From: Micromonospora sp. BL4
GTDB taxonomy: Bacteria; Actinomycetota; Actinomycetes; Mycobacteriales; Micromonosporaceae
Direction: 5' to 3'
DNA: 64,000 nt
NCBI RefSeq assembly: GCF_003667505.1
Contig: NZ_RCVJ01000117.1
Coordinates: forward strand, 53,728-117,727
Shown here piece after piece: positions 26,492 through 35,475 of the stretch. Both the position numbers and the translations under genes were made by a program. Below the pieces are notes generated by a model. That model ran no database searches. It was not told the DNA's origin and saw nothing but the letters and a program-made list of their open reading frames with translations. Numbering within the stretch: position 1 is the stretch's first letter; each line of letters starts with the position of its first letter.

Positions 26492-29400
26492 TCAGCCCTC
26501 GGAGCCGTTCGCTCCACCGTCGTGGGGTCGGGTCTGCGGCAGGTGCTGCACCAGCTTGGTGAGCGCGCCGTTGGCGAAGGTGGCGCCGAGCGCGGACCCG
26601 GCCCCGATGGTCCAGCCGACCGGCCCGAGCGGGGTACAGCCGAAGAACTGGCTCACACCCGGGGTCTGCACCACGACGACCAGCACCCCCAGCGACGCCG
26701 CCGTGGACGCCAGCACCGCCGGGCTGGTGCCGCCGGCCAGGATCGTCTGGCCGAGCTGCGTGCCGACCAGCGAGACCAGCGCGACGGTGCCGGCCCGCTG
26801 ACGGCGCCCGGTGTACCGGGCCAACGTCCAGCCGGCGGTGGCGCCCAGCGTGGTGGCCGCGGCGCGCAGCCCGATCTCCCTGGTGAGGGTCTCCCCGAGT
26901 GACGCGTCCGGGCCCTCCCGCAGGAGGGTGTCGGTGCGGTCCGACGCGGGCGGACGGATCGCGATGGCGAGCGCCGGCGCGAGATCGGTGAGGAGATTGA
27001 CCAGCAGCAGCTGCCGTCCGGTGAGCGCGGAACGGCCGGTCGCCGCGGCGGTGAGCACGCTGAACGCGATCTCGCCGAGATTGCCGCCGACCAGGATGCT
27101 GAGCGCGTGCCGCACTGACGACCACATCGCCCGCCCCTCGACCAGGGTGGCGATGATGGTCTCCAGGCGGTCGTCGGTGACCACCAGGTCGGCGGCGGCC
27201 CGGGCCGCCGGGGTGCCCCGCTGGCCGAGGGCGATCCCGACGTCGGCCAGCCGGATCGCCGGGGCGTCGTTGGCGCCGTCGCCGGTCATCGCCACGGTCC
27301 GCCCGCACTTCTGCAACGCCTGGATGATCCGTACCTTGTGCGCCGGGGTGCAGCGGGCCACCACGTCGGTGTTGGCCAACCGCTCGGCGAGCGCCTGGTC
27401 GTCCAGCTGGTCGAGTTCGCCCGCGGTGACCACCCGCTGCTCGTCGTGCTCGCTGATGGTGGCCGCGATGGCCTCGGCGGTGGCGGGATGGTCCCCCGTG
27501 ATCATGATGGTGTGCACGCCGGCCTGCCGGATCCGGCGCACCGCCGGGGCGGCACTCTCCCGGACCCCGTCCGCGAGTGCGAGGAAACCCACGAAGGTCA
27601 GGTCCCGGACGTCCCCGTCGGTCACCTTCGGGTCGTCGACCTGGCACTCGGCGACAGCCAGGATCCGGTTGCCCGCACCGGCCCGGTCGGCGAGCACCCG
27701 CTCCAGCTCCGCGCGGCCGGCGTCGTCCAGCGGCTCCTGACGGCCGTCGGTACGCCGGGTCGAGCAACGCGGCAGCACCGTCTCCGGGGCGCCCTTGACG
27801 CTCAACAACAGGTGACCACCGGTCCCTCCGACGCTCGCGTGGTAGCCCCGGGACGGCTCGAACGGCAGCCCGCCGGCAGCCTTCCAGTCGGCGGCACCGG
27901 TCTGCTCCACCACCCCCGCCACCCCGGCACCCCGCCGGACCGCCCGGTCGGTCTGCAACGCCAACTCCTCCGGATCGGCGGCGGCGGGGGTGGCCCGCAG
28001 CGCGGCCGCCAGGGTCAACCGGAGTCGGTCGTCCAGCCGGTCCACCGGGGCGTACCGGTCGCCGACACCGTCGCCGACACCGGCGAGCAGCAGCTGGCCC
28101 TCGGTGAGGGTGCCGGTCTTGTCGAAGCAGAGCACATCCACCCGGCCCAGCGCCTCGATGGTGCGTGGGTTGCGGACCAACGCGCCGTGCTCGGCCAGAC
28201 GCCGGGCGGCGGCCAGCTGCGCCGCGCTCACCAGGAACGGCAGCCCCTCCGGCACCGACGCCACGGCGAGGTTCGCGGCGGTCGCCGCCGTCTCGGCCAG
28301 CGGTACGCCCCGGAGCAGGCCAGCGCCGGCCACCGCCACCGCGGAGCCGGCGGCCAACGGGATGGCGGCGCTGGTCAACGAGCCCAGGCGAGCCTCCACT
28401 CCGCTGGTCGGTGGCGCCTGCCGGACCATCGCCAGGCTGCGCCCGGCCTCGGTGTCGGCGCCGGTGGCCACCACCACGGCGGTGCCGTGCCCGGCGGCGA
28501 CGGTGGTGCCGTCGTACAGCATCGAGTGCCGGTCGGCGACGGCGGCGGCGACCACCGGACGGTCGCTCTTGGCGACCGGCAGCGACTCGCCGGTCAGCGA
28601 CGACTCGTCCGCCTCCAGCCCCACCGATTCGAGCACCCGACAGTCGGCGGGCACCGAGTCACCCGGCTCGACGGCGATGACGTCCCCGAGCACCAGGTCC
28701 TCGGCGGCGACCACCCGCTCGGCGCCGTCCCGACGGACCCGCGCGGTCACCGCCGAACGGGACAGCAACTCGGCCAGCGACCGTTCGGTGTTGCGTTCGT
28801 GCACCGCCCCGATCAGCGCGGACCCGCCGACCACGCCGCCCACCAGCGCGGCATCGACCAGCGAGCCGAACGACGCGGAGAGCACCGCGCCAGCGGCCAG
28901 CACCGGGGTGAGCGGGTTGGCGAGTTCGTCCACGAAAGCACGCAGCAGGCCACCGCTTCCGGGTGGGTTGCCGCCACCGGGACCCCGCCCGTCCTGTCGA
29001 CGTTGCGCCTCGGCACTGTCCAGCCCTTCCGGTCCGGTGCCGAGCCGGTCGAACACGGTGCCGATCGGCATCAGGTGCCAGGCGGTCGCCACCGGAGCCG
29101 GAGTGTCCGCCTGGTCCGGCAGCCGCCGGGCCCGCCAGACGCCGTGCCCGAAGGCCAGCCAAGCCGAGCCGTTCACGGCGGCCAGTGACCGGCGGGGCAA
29201 CTGGGTCGGGGCGGCGGTGAACGCACCCAGCGCCCCGAGACCGGTGCCGGCCATGGCGAGTCGAATGTTCTGCTGGGTCATTCGCCGGGCCACCCCGGTC
29301 GCCTCCACCAGCAGCGCCACCACCCGGAGGTCCGCGCCGACCAGCAGGTGCGCGCCCCACGGTGGCAGGTCCTCCGGAGCGGACACGCCGAGGCCGCAGT

Positions 29401-31060
29401 CGGACGCGCCGAGCGCCGACCGGTCCCCGGAAACCAGCATCACCACCGCCCCGTCGCGCTGCAACGCGCGTACCGAGTCGGTGAGGCGGTCCCCGCCGGG
29501 CAGCATCGCATCGGCGAAGCCGTACCGCTGCTCGTCACCGCCGGCCACGACCAGCCGCAGGCCGGCCTGTCGGGCCGCGGCCGGCAGACCGTCGACACCC
29601 GGCGCGGGCTCCGGTTCGACGCGGAGCAGCGCGGCGAGCCGGTCGTTGTGGGCCAGGCCGAGCAGCTGACCGCCGGCTGCCCGCAGCCGGTCGCCGTCCG
29701 GGATGTCCGCAGGGTCGCCGGCGGGCAGTTGGTCCGGTGGCCCGAGCCGCCAGCCGTCCGCGGCCCGTGCGCCGGCCGGATCAGCCGGGTCGAACAGCGC
29801 GAACGCCTGCTCCGCCACCTGCTCGACGTCCACTCCCCGCGCCGGGGCCAGGTCGGCCAGCACGCCCCGGTTCGAGCCGAGCACCGCCGCGTCCAACACC
29901 AGCGTGTCGATCCGGTCCAGCTCGCGCAGCACGCTGCGGTCCATCGCGATCACGCCCCGGCGGGCCAGGATCCGGCCGAGCTGAGCGGCGTACCCCTCAC
30001 GTCCGCTGCCCGGGGCCTTGGGCAGCGCGGACAGACCCAGCGCGGCGGCCCGCTTGGGGCCCGCGAAGGGCGCCGCGGCCGTGGCAGCCGCCGCGCCCGC
30101 GGCCAGCATCCGGTTCACGTACCGCTCGACCGGGCCGTGTGGCTTGGGTCGGGGGCGTTCGACCACCGGCCAGCGGGCCGTGGCGTGCTCCGGGTCGCCG
30201 GTCAGCCGTGGTTCGGCCTTCTCCCAGGCGGTGAGCTGCGCCCGCGCCTCGCCCCACTGCACGATCCGTTGAGCGCCGTCCAGGACTATTCCGGCCCAGC
30301 CTCCGGTCAGGCCCTGCACCACCGCTTCGGCGAGCGGAAAGAGGATGTCGGCGCGCGGGTCGGCGCGCAGCCCTCGGGCGGCGAGCGCATGCAGCTTGGG
30401 TTGCAGGTCCACCGCGGCGAGCAACCCGGCCACCTCGGCGGGCACCGGCGCGAACGGCAGGATCCGGGTGGCCGCCGAGATGGTCAGGCCCAACGCGTCC
30501 GAGGCGAGCGCGCCGAGGGTGCGCGGAGTCCGGGGCCCCTCCTCCGGCGGGTGCGGCGGCGGGATCTCCGGGTCCGGCTCGTGGTCACACGTCTCTTCGA
30601 CCCGGGCGATCGTGGCGATCAGGTCGCGCAGCCTCGGCTCGGGGGCCTGCACGGCCACCACCACCCGACCGGACGGCGCGTTCACCCGGGCCCACGCCAC
30701 CCCGGGCAGCCCCTCCAGCGCGCCCTCCACCTGTCGGGCCAGCCGGTCGCCGCCGTCCTGGCAGACACCGTGCACCTCGATGTGGTGCCGGCCCGGCCGG
30801 GACCAGACCCGACGCCGCGTCAGACCGGCGGTCCGGGCCAGCCGGGTCGCGGCCGAGCCCACGGTCCGGGACGCCTCGCCGACCAGGTTCGGCACGCCGA
30901 TGGAAGGCAGGAGGCGGCCGACGGCGCGGCCCGCCGCCGTCATCGAGGCGTACGGCTGGAGGGACGCCGGCCCGACTCCCCGTAGCTGCTGGTCCCGCCC
31001 ACGCTCATCGTCGCCCTCCCGCCGCCTCGCGTCCGGCGGCCTGGCTTCCCGGCCTGCCAT
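26492..31060 (-). CDS. Very large cation-transporting P-type ATPase (CtpI-like)
   Basis: The 1522-aa product is a P-type ATPase about 1.6-1.8 times the usual length. The phosphorylation motif CFDKTGTLTEGQ has Asp980, the actuator motif LTGES lies near residue 815, MITGDHPATAEAI near 1185 and GDGANDAP near 1257. The ~650-residue N-terminal extension contains an HMA-like ferredoxin fold (HHIEVHGVCQDGG..., residues ~93-145) without the CxxC metal site. A second region (~residues 390-590) resembles a degenerate HAD domain. This matches the CtpI type known from mycobacteria; its ion is unknown. The start could also be the ATG at 30943. Confidence 0.9.
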   Translation of the reverse strand: MAGREARPPDARRREGDDERGRDQQLRGVGPASLQPYASMTAAGRAVGRLLPSIGVPNLVGEASRTVGSAATRLARTAGLTRRRVWSRPGRHHIEVHGVCQDGGDRLARQVEGALEGLPGVAWARVNAPSGRVVVAVQAPEPRLRDLIATIARVEETCDHEPDPEIPPPHPPEEGPRTPRTLGALASDALGLTISAATRILPFAPVPAEVAGLLAAVDLQPKLHALAARGLRADPRADILFPLAEAVVQGLTGGWAGIVLDGAQRIVQWGEARAQLTAWEKAEPRLTGDPEHATARWPVVERPRPKPHGPVERYVNRMLAAGAAAATAAAPFAGPKRAAALGLSALPKAPGSGREGYAAQLGRILARRGVIAMDRSVLRELDRIDTLVLDAAVLGSNRGVLADLAPARGVDVEQVAEQAFALFDPADPAGARAADGWRLGPPDQLPAGDPADIPDGDRLRAAGGQLLGLAHNDRLAALLRVEPEPAPGVDGLPAAARQAGLRLVVAGGDEQRYGFADAMLPGGDRLTDSVRALQRDGAVVMLVSGDRSALGASDCGLGVSAPEDLPPWGAHLLVGADLRVVALLVEATGVARRMTQQNIRLAMAGTGLGALGAFTAAPTQLPRRSLAAVNGSAWLAFGHGVWRARRLPDQADTPAPVATAWHLMPIGTVFDRLGTGPEGLDSAEAQRRQDGRGPGGGNPPGSGGLLRAFVDELANPLTPVLAAGAVLSASFGSLVDAALVGGVVGGSALIGAVHERNTERSLAELLSRSAVTARVRRDGAERVVAAEDLVLGDVIAVEPGDSVPADCRVLESVGLEADESSLTGESLPVAKSDRPVVAAAVADRHSMLYDGTTVAAGHGTAVVVATGADTEAGRSLAMVRQAPPTSGVEARLGSLTSAAIPLAAGSAVAVAGAGLLRGVPLAETAATAANLAVASVPEGLPFLVSAAQLAAARRLAEHGALVRNPRTIEALGRVDVLCFDKTGTLTEGQLLLAGVGDGVGDRYAPVDRLDDRLRLTLAAALRATPAAADPEELALQTDRAVRRGAGVAGVVEQTGAADWKAAGGLPFEPSRGYHASVGGTGGHLLLSVKGAPETVLPRCSTRRTDGRQEPLDDAGRAELERVLADRAGAGNRILAVAECQVDDPKVTDGDVRDLTFVGFLALADGVRESAAPAVRRIRQAGVHTIMITGDHPATAEAIAATISEHDEQRVVTAGELDQLDDQALAERLANTDVVARCTPAHKVRIIQALQKCGRTVAMTGDGANDAPAIRLADVGIALGQRGTPAARAAADLVVTDDRLETIIATLVEGRAMWSSVRHALSILVGGNLGEIAFSVLTAAATGRSALTGRQLLLVNLLTDLAPALAIAIRPPASDRTDTLLREGPDASLGETLTREIGLRAAATTLGATAGWTLARYTGRRQRAGTVALVSLVGTQLGQTILAGGTSPAVLASTAASLGVLVVVVQTPGVSQFFGCTPLGPVGWTIGAGSALGATFANGALTKLVQHLPQTRPHDGGANGSEG

Positions 31061-31160
31061 CCGTTATGCCCTCTGAACAGCGGAACTTTCCGCAGTCGGC
31101 GGCGCATGGACGGGCTGGGCGGTGGAATCCGGCGAACGTCAACGGATACGGGGAGGCCGC

Positions 31161-31421
31161 ATGAGCACGCTGACGCGACACATGAACGGTGGGCAGGAGA
31201 CCGTCCGGACGTACAGCCGGCGGGTGGAGGTGCCGATGCTGGGTGAGGTGGCGGTGCCGCCGCCGGACCGGCTCGCGTACTACGCGGGGCTGGGTGTGCT
31301 CGCCGCGCTCCAGGTCATCGAGTGGCCGCTGGCTCTGGTGATCACCGCCGGCCATCTCCTGTCGGACCAGCACTTTTCGGGACTCGTACGGGGCGTCGGG
31401 GAGGCGCTGGAGAACGCCTGA
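31161..31421 (+). CDS. Small hypothetical protein divergent from the P-type ATPase
   Basis: The 86-aa product starts at an ATG with GGGGAGG 6 nt upstream. After ~40 polar residues (MSTLTRHMNGGQETVRTYSR) it has a proline-rich turn and a hydrophobic stretch LAYYAGLGVLAALQVIEWPLALVITAGHLL that may lie in the membrane. It is transcribed divergently from the large P-type ATPase, across 100 bp, so the two may share control. No family function is recognised. Confidence 0.75.
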   Translation: MSTLTRHMNGGQETVRTYSRRVEVPMLGEVAVPPPDRLAYYAGLGVLAALQVIEWPLALVITAGHLLSDQHFSGLVRGVGEALENA

Positions 31422-31480
31422 CGAGAGCCGGGTCACCACCGATTGACATGAATCCGGGTTGAGGTCGCAGGCTGGGGCGC

Positions 31481-32878
31481 ATGTCGAGCCCTACCGCCAC
31501 CGCCGTACCGGCCTCGCCGACCCCACCGGGGCTGTTCGCGCCCCGGCTGCGGGCCATGACGGTGGGCAGCGTCGCGCTGATCTCGCTGCTCGCCTTCGAG
31601 GCGCTGGCGGTCGGTACGGCGATGCCGACGGTCGCCCGCAGTCTGGACGGGCTGGCGCTGTACGGCATCGCCTTCGGCGGCTCGTTCGCCGCGGGCGTGC
31701 TGGCCATGGTGGTCTCCGGGATCTGGTGCGACGCGCGGGGGCCCCGGGGGCCGATGTGGCACGGCGTGGCCTGGTTCGTGGTCGGGTTGCTGATCGCCGG
31801 GACCGCCCCCGTGATGGGTGCGCTGGTCGTCGGCCGGGTGGTGCAGGGGTTCGGCTCCGGGCTGCTCTCGGTGGCGCTCTACGTGATCGTCGGGCACGCG
31901 TACCCGGAGGAGCTGCACCGGCGGATCTTCGCCGCGTTCGCGGCGGCGTGGGTCGTACCGTCGCTGGTCGGGCCGGCGCTGGCCGGTCTGATCGTCGAGT
32001 ACCTGGGCTGGCGGTGGGTCTTTTTGGCGGTGCCGGCGGTGGCCGTGCCGGCCGTGCTGCTGATCCACCCCGGTCTGCGATCGCTGGACCGGACTGTGCC
32101 GACCCGACCACCGGCGGGCGCGGCGGCCCGGATCGGGTGGGCGTGCGGGGCGGGGGTGAGCGCCGCACTGCTGCACATCGGGGGACAGCAGCGCGGCGCT
32201 GCCGCCGTGGTGCTGATCGCGCTCGCGGTGGCCGGCCTGCTGGTCTGCGCCCCACGGCTGCTGCCGCCCGGGTTCCTGCGGGCGGCCCGGGGCCTGCCGA
32301 CCGTGGTCGGGCTGCGGGGTCTGGCCTCGGCGGCGTTCGTCGGCGCCGAGGTGGTGATCCCGTTGATGCTGTCCCGGGAGCGGGGTCTGTCGCCGACCGC
32401 CGCCGGGCTGGTTCTCACGGTCGGGGCGCTGGCCTGGTCGGTGGGGTCCTGGGTGCAGGGCCGGATCCCGCTGCCGGCCTCGCGCGCCAGCCTCCCGCGG
32501 GCCGGGTTGGGCTGCATCACGATCGGCACGGCAACGGTGGCGCTGGCCGTGCAACCCGAGCTGCCGGTGGCCGTCGCCGTGCTGGGCTGGGCGGTGGCGG
32601 GCCTCGGCATGGGTCTGCTCTACCCGTCGTTGTCGGTGCTCACCCTGGAGCTGTCCGCCCCCGGGGAGCAGGGCCGCAACAGCTCGTCGCTGCAACTGGG
32701 CGACTCGCTGTTCGCCGCGACCGTGCTGGCGCTCACCGGCGCGGTGCTGGCCGCCGGGAGCGCGCCGGGTCCGGCCAGCTACACGTTGACCCTGGTGGTG
32801 GCCGCCGGGTTGGCGGCGCTCGGTGCGCTGCTGGCCGGCCGGGTGGTGGTTGGCGGGAGCACGCGGCCGGGCGGGTGA
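31481..32878 (+). CDS. MFS transporter (DHA2-like)
   Basis: The 465-aa product is a 12-14 helix major facilitator. After a short Pro-rich N-terminus, helices begin at VGSVALISLLAFEALAVGTAMPTVA, the typical first helix of drug:H+ antiporters. The helix 2-3 loop is GIWCDARGPRGP and the helix 5 region has VVPSLVGPALAGLIVEYLGWRWVF. Efflux of drugs or metabolites is likely by family; the substrate is unknown. TTGACA at 31443 and CAGGCT at 31468 with 7 nt to the ATG are a possible promoter for a leaderless mRNA. Confidence 0.9.
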   Translation: MSSPTATAVPASPTPPGLFAPRLRAMTVGSVALISLLAFEALAVGTAMPTVARSLDGLALYGIAFGGSFAAGVLAMVVSGIWCDARGPRGPMWHGVAWFVVGLLIAGTAPVMGALVVGRVVQGFGSGLLSVALYVIVGHAYPEELHRRIFAAFAAAWVVPSLVGPALAGLIVEYLGWRWVFLAVPAVAVPAVLLIHPGLRSLDRTVPTRPPAGAAARIGWACGAGVSAALLHIGGQQRGAAAVVLIALAVAGLLVCAPRLLPPGFLRAARGLPTVVGLRGLASAAFVGAEVVIPLMLSRERGLSPTAAGLVLTVGALAWSVGSWVQGRIPLPASRASLPRAGLGCITIGTATVALAVQPELPVAVAVLGWAVAGLGMGLLYPSLSVLTLELSAPGEQGRNSSSLQLGDSLFAATVLALTGAVLAAGSAPGPASYTLTLVVAAGLAALGALLAGRVVVGGSTRPGG

Positions 32879-32929
32879 TCCGTGGATTCGGCGGCGTCCG
32901 AGGTCGGCGGGCCGGGAGGATGGCGGGCG

Positions 32930-33583
32930 ATGAGCTTCCTGTCCGTCCTGCCACTGGCCGTGGTGATGGTCGCCGGGACCCAGTTGGTCGTGGCGGTCTT
33001 CCTCGCCTCGTCGGACCGTCCCCGGGCCGCGTCGCTGGGCTTCCTCGCCGGTGCCGGGCTGGTGGTCGCCGCCGGGGTGACGGTGGCGTGGCTGCTCGTC
33101 CGGCTGGTGGGCGGTGTGGCCGCCGATGCCTCCGCCGTCGTCGGACGGCTCGATCGTGGGCCCGCCATCGACCTGGTGGTGCTCGTCCTGCTGGTCGTCC
33201 TGGCCGTGGTGGTCTGGCTGCGCCGGGGCCGGGCCGGGCAGCCGAAGTGGTTGGGGAGCATCGGGCACGCCGACCCCGCCTGGGCGTCGCGAACGGGCGC
33301 GCTGCTCTTCGTGGTGACGCCCACCGATGACCTGACCATGGCCGCGGTCGGGGCGAGTGTGGCCCGGCACAACCTGCCGTGGTGGCACCTGCTGCCGTTC
33401 GTGCTGCTCACGGTGCTCCTGCTCGCTCTGCCGCTGCTGGCGCTGCTGCTGCTCGGGCACCGCGCGGCACGGGTGCTGGCCCGGATGCGGGAGTGGGCCC
33501 AGGGGCACGCCTGGGTGGTCAGCGAGGTGTTGATCGCGTTCTTCGCACTGCTGACCGTGCTGGATCTGATCCGCTCGGGGTGA
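32930..33583 (+). CDS. GAP-family (LysE-like) membrane protein
   Basis: The 217-aa product has six hydrophobic helices and resembles the GAP/Sap (LysE-superfamily) proteins found in actinobacteria near cell-envelope genes. Key segments are SVLPLAVVMVAGTQLVVAVFLASS, a conserved central FVVTPTDDLTMAAVG and LPFVLLTVLLLALPLLALLLLG. The ATG at 32930 has GGGAGGA 9 nt upstream and is preferred to a GTG at 32882. It follows the MFS gene closely and may be co-transcribed. Function is unknown; export is inferred from the superfamily. Confidence 0.8.
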   Translation: MSFLSVLPLAVVMVAGTQLVVAVFLASSDRPRAASLGFLAGAGLVVAAGVTVAWLLVRLVGGVAADASAVVGRLDRGPAIDLVVLVLLVVLAVVVWLRRGRAGQPKWLGSIGHADPAWASRTGALLFVVTPTDDLTMAAVGASVARHNLPWWHLLPFVLLTVLLLALPLLALLLLGHRAARVLARMREWAQGHAWVVSEVLIAFFALLTVLDLIRSG

Positions 33584-33716
33584 TCCGCCGCACATCCGGG
33601 TCACGGATCGCCCCGGGGTGCCGTCAGGAGCGGTGGGCCACGGGCGGCACGGCCCACGTTGGCCGGATCGATGGGCTGGTGGACGCCGGGAGTTCGCGGC
33701 GGAACGGGAGGACGGG

Positions 33717-34499
33717 ATGAGGGTTCTGGTCACCGGAGCAAGCGGTCGCCTGGGCAAGGCGGTCCTGAGCCGGTTGCGCGCCGACGGGGTCAGCGTCCGG
33801 GCCACCAGCCGACGGCCGCGTACCGGCGGTGAGGTCGAGTGGGTGGTGACCGACCTGGCCACCGGGGAGGGGCTGACCGAGGCGGTGGCCGGGACGGACG
33901 CGGTGCTGCACCTGGCGACCGCGCCCGAGGGCCGGCGTACCCACCAGGTGGACGTGCTGGGCACCCGCCGGCTGGTGGTCGCCGCCGGCGCCGCCGGTGT
34001 CCAACACCTGGTGTACGTCTCGATCGTCGGCGTGGACCGGGTGCCGATCGCGTACTACCGGCACAAGCTCGCCGCCGAGCAGGTGATCGCGGCCGGCCCG
34101 GTGCCGTGGTCGGTGCTGCGGGCGACCCAGTTCCCGCAGTTCCTGGACGACCTGCTGGCCAGCAGCGCGCGGCTGGGGCCGGTGATCGGGGACCGGGCGG
34201 TGCTCGCCCAGCCGGTCGACCCGGGCGAGGTGGCGGCGCGGCTGGCGGCTCGCCTGGTCGCCGGGCCACTGGGTGCCATCGAGGAGTTCGGCGGCCCGCA
34301 GGTGCTCCGCTTCGACGAGGCGGTCCGCGCGTGGCGAGCGGCCCGGGGATCGCGCCGACCCCTGCTGCCGGTGCGGATCCCCGGCCGGCTCGGCCGTGAA
34401 CTGCGCGCCGGTGGCCTGGTCACCGAGGCGCTGCCCCGAGGCGTCCGCACCTGGGCGGATCACCTCGCTGACACGTACGGGGGAACCGGGCGGAGATGA
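33717..34499 (+). CDS. NAD(P)-binding atypical SDR / NmrA-like protein
   Basis: The 260-aa product begins MRVLVTGASGRLGKAVLSRL, the Rossmann GxxGxxG motif of atypical short-chain dehydrogenases, and continues with TDAVLHLATAPEGRR and VYVSIVGVDRVPIAYYRHKLAAEQVI. The canonical catalytic YxxxK is represented by YYRHK. Such proteins are oxidoreductases or redox-sensing regulators. GGGAGGACGGG lies upstream of the ATG, which is preferred to an earlier in-frame start. It stands alone, with no clear operon partner. Confidence 0.88.
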   Translation: MRVLVTGASGRLGKAVLSRLRADGVSVRATSRRPRTGGEVEWVVTDLATGEGLTEAVAGTDAVLHLATAPEGRRTHQVDVLGTRRLVVAAGAAGVQHLVYVSIVGVDRVPIAYYRHKLAAEQVIAAGPVPWSVLRATQFPQFLDDLLASSARLGPVIGDRAVLAQPVDPGEVAARLAARLVAGPLGAIEEFGGPQVLRFDEAVRAWRAARGSRRPLLPVRIPGRLGRELRAGGLVTEALPRGVRTWADHLADTYGGTGRR

Positions 34500-34536
34500 G
34501 ACGTACAACGGTTCACGTTCGTCTTACGGTGACGCC

Positions 34537-34731
34537 ATGTTCGCTGTCGTCACCACCGTCATCCTTTACGTCTTCGGCTTCGTCTTCCTCTACGGCGTGA
34601 TTCGGCTGGGTGTCCGGCACGCGCTGGAGGACGTGGAGCTGTACCGGGCCAAGGCCCAGCGCGCCGAGGAGTTGGCCGCCTCGCGGGACCGCACCTTCAT
34701 GCGCGAGAACGCCTTCCTCGCCGGCAGTTGA
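34537..34731 (+). CDS. Small membrane protein (64 aa)
   Basis: The product has one membrane helix (VVTTVILYVFGFVFLYGVIRLG), followed by a charged helix rich in Ala, Glu and Arg (HALEDVELYRAKAQRAEELAASRDRT). No Shine-Dalgarno is seen; TACGGT lies 6 nt upstream of the ATG. The helix could form a coiled coil. No known family is recognised. Confidence 0.65.
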   Translation: MFAVVTTVILYVFGFVFLYGVIRLGVRHALEDVELYRAKAQRAEELAASRDRTFMRENAFLAGS

Positions 34732-34846
34732 GCCGCCCGTCGGCGCGGCCCGGGACGGGTGGCGTCGCGTGGCGACTCGGGAGCGGCCAGACGGTTCGGG
34801 AGTCGCCGGGCGGTTCGGCGTGGCGGGTGCGAGGATCGCACCCGTG

Positions 34847-35395
34847 ATGGGAACGCTGAAGACCGAACCTGCCCGCGCCCGCCTGGACCTGCTCGCCCCG
34901 CCGGTGGCGGAGGCGATCGCGCAGTGGCCCGCCACCGCGCCGGTGGACGTCGACGAGGTGCTGGTCGCGCCGATCGACGCCGACCTCGCCGACACGGCCG
35001 CGTTCTGCGCGGCGTACGAGGTGGGGCTGGACGTGTCGGCCAACTGCGTGGTGGTGGCCGGCAAGCGCGAGGGTGTGGTCCGCTACGCGGCCTGCATCAT
35101 CCTGGCCACCACCCGTGCCGACGTCAACGGAGTGGCCCGCCGGGCACTGGACGTGCGGAAGGCCAGCTTCGCTCCGATGGACGACGCGGTCGAGCTGACC
35201 GGCATGGAGTACGGCGGCATCACCCCGATCGGGCTGCCGGCCCAGTGGCCGATCCTGGTGGACTCGCGGGTGATCGCCACGCCACACGTGATCATCGGAT
35301 CGGGCGTACGGCACAGCAAGATCGCGCTGCCCGGGCCGGCGCTGGGCGCGCTGCCCGGCGCGCAGGTGGTGGAGGGCCTGGCCCGACCGGCCTGA
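34847..35395 (+). CDS. YbaK/EbsC family aminoacyl-tRNA deacylase-like protein
   Basis: The 182-aa product has the YbaK fold found in ProX/YbaK editing proteins that hydrolyse mischarged tRNAs. Recognisable segments are ANCVVVAGKREGVVRYAACIIL, RRALDVRKASFAPMDDAVELTGMEYGGITPIGLP and HVIIGSGVRHSKIALPG, with the conserved Lys in VRKASFA. Prolyl-tRNA synthetase is encoded 1.7 kb away, which is suggestive because YbaK relatives clear Cys- or Ala-tRNA-Pro. A GTG 3 nt upstream of the ATG is an alternative start. Confidence 0.87.
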   Translation: MGTLKTEPARARLDLLAPPVAEAIAQWPATAPVDVDEVLVAPIDADLADTAAFCAAYEVGLDVSANCVVVAGKREGVVRYAACIILATTRADVNGVARRALDVRKASFAPMDDAVELTGMEYGGITPIGLPAQWPILVDSRVIATPHVIIGSGVRHSKIALPGPALGALPGAQVVEGLARPA

Positions 35396-35416
35396 CCAGG
35401 CACCGGCATCGATACC

Positions 35417-35430
35417 GTTGCACGTGAAAC
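35417..35430. promoter_or_regulatory. Near-perfect parS-like site
   Basis: GTTGCACGTGAAAC differs from the perfect parS (GTTTCACGTGAAAC) at one position. It lies in the 80-bp gap between two convergent genes, about 35 kb from the parS sites in parA. ParB often tolerates a single change, but binding here is inference. Confidence 0.6.
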
Positions 35431-35475
35431 ATCACGTCGGTCGATGCCGGGTGCCGTGGCCGGCTGCGGCCCGGC

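Noticed and set aside
31013..31036. Short ATG frame near the start of the P-type ATPase gene
   Set aside because: It is a 22-codon frame inside the ATPase N-terminus in another phase, with no support beyond a chance purine-rich upstream stretch.
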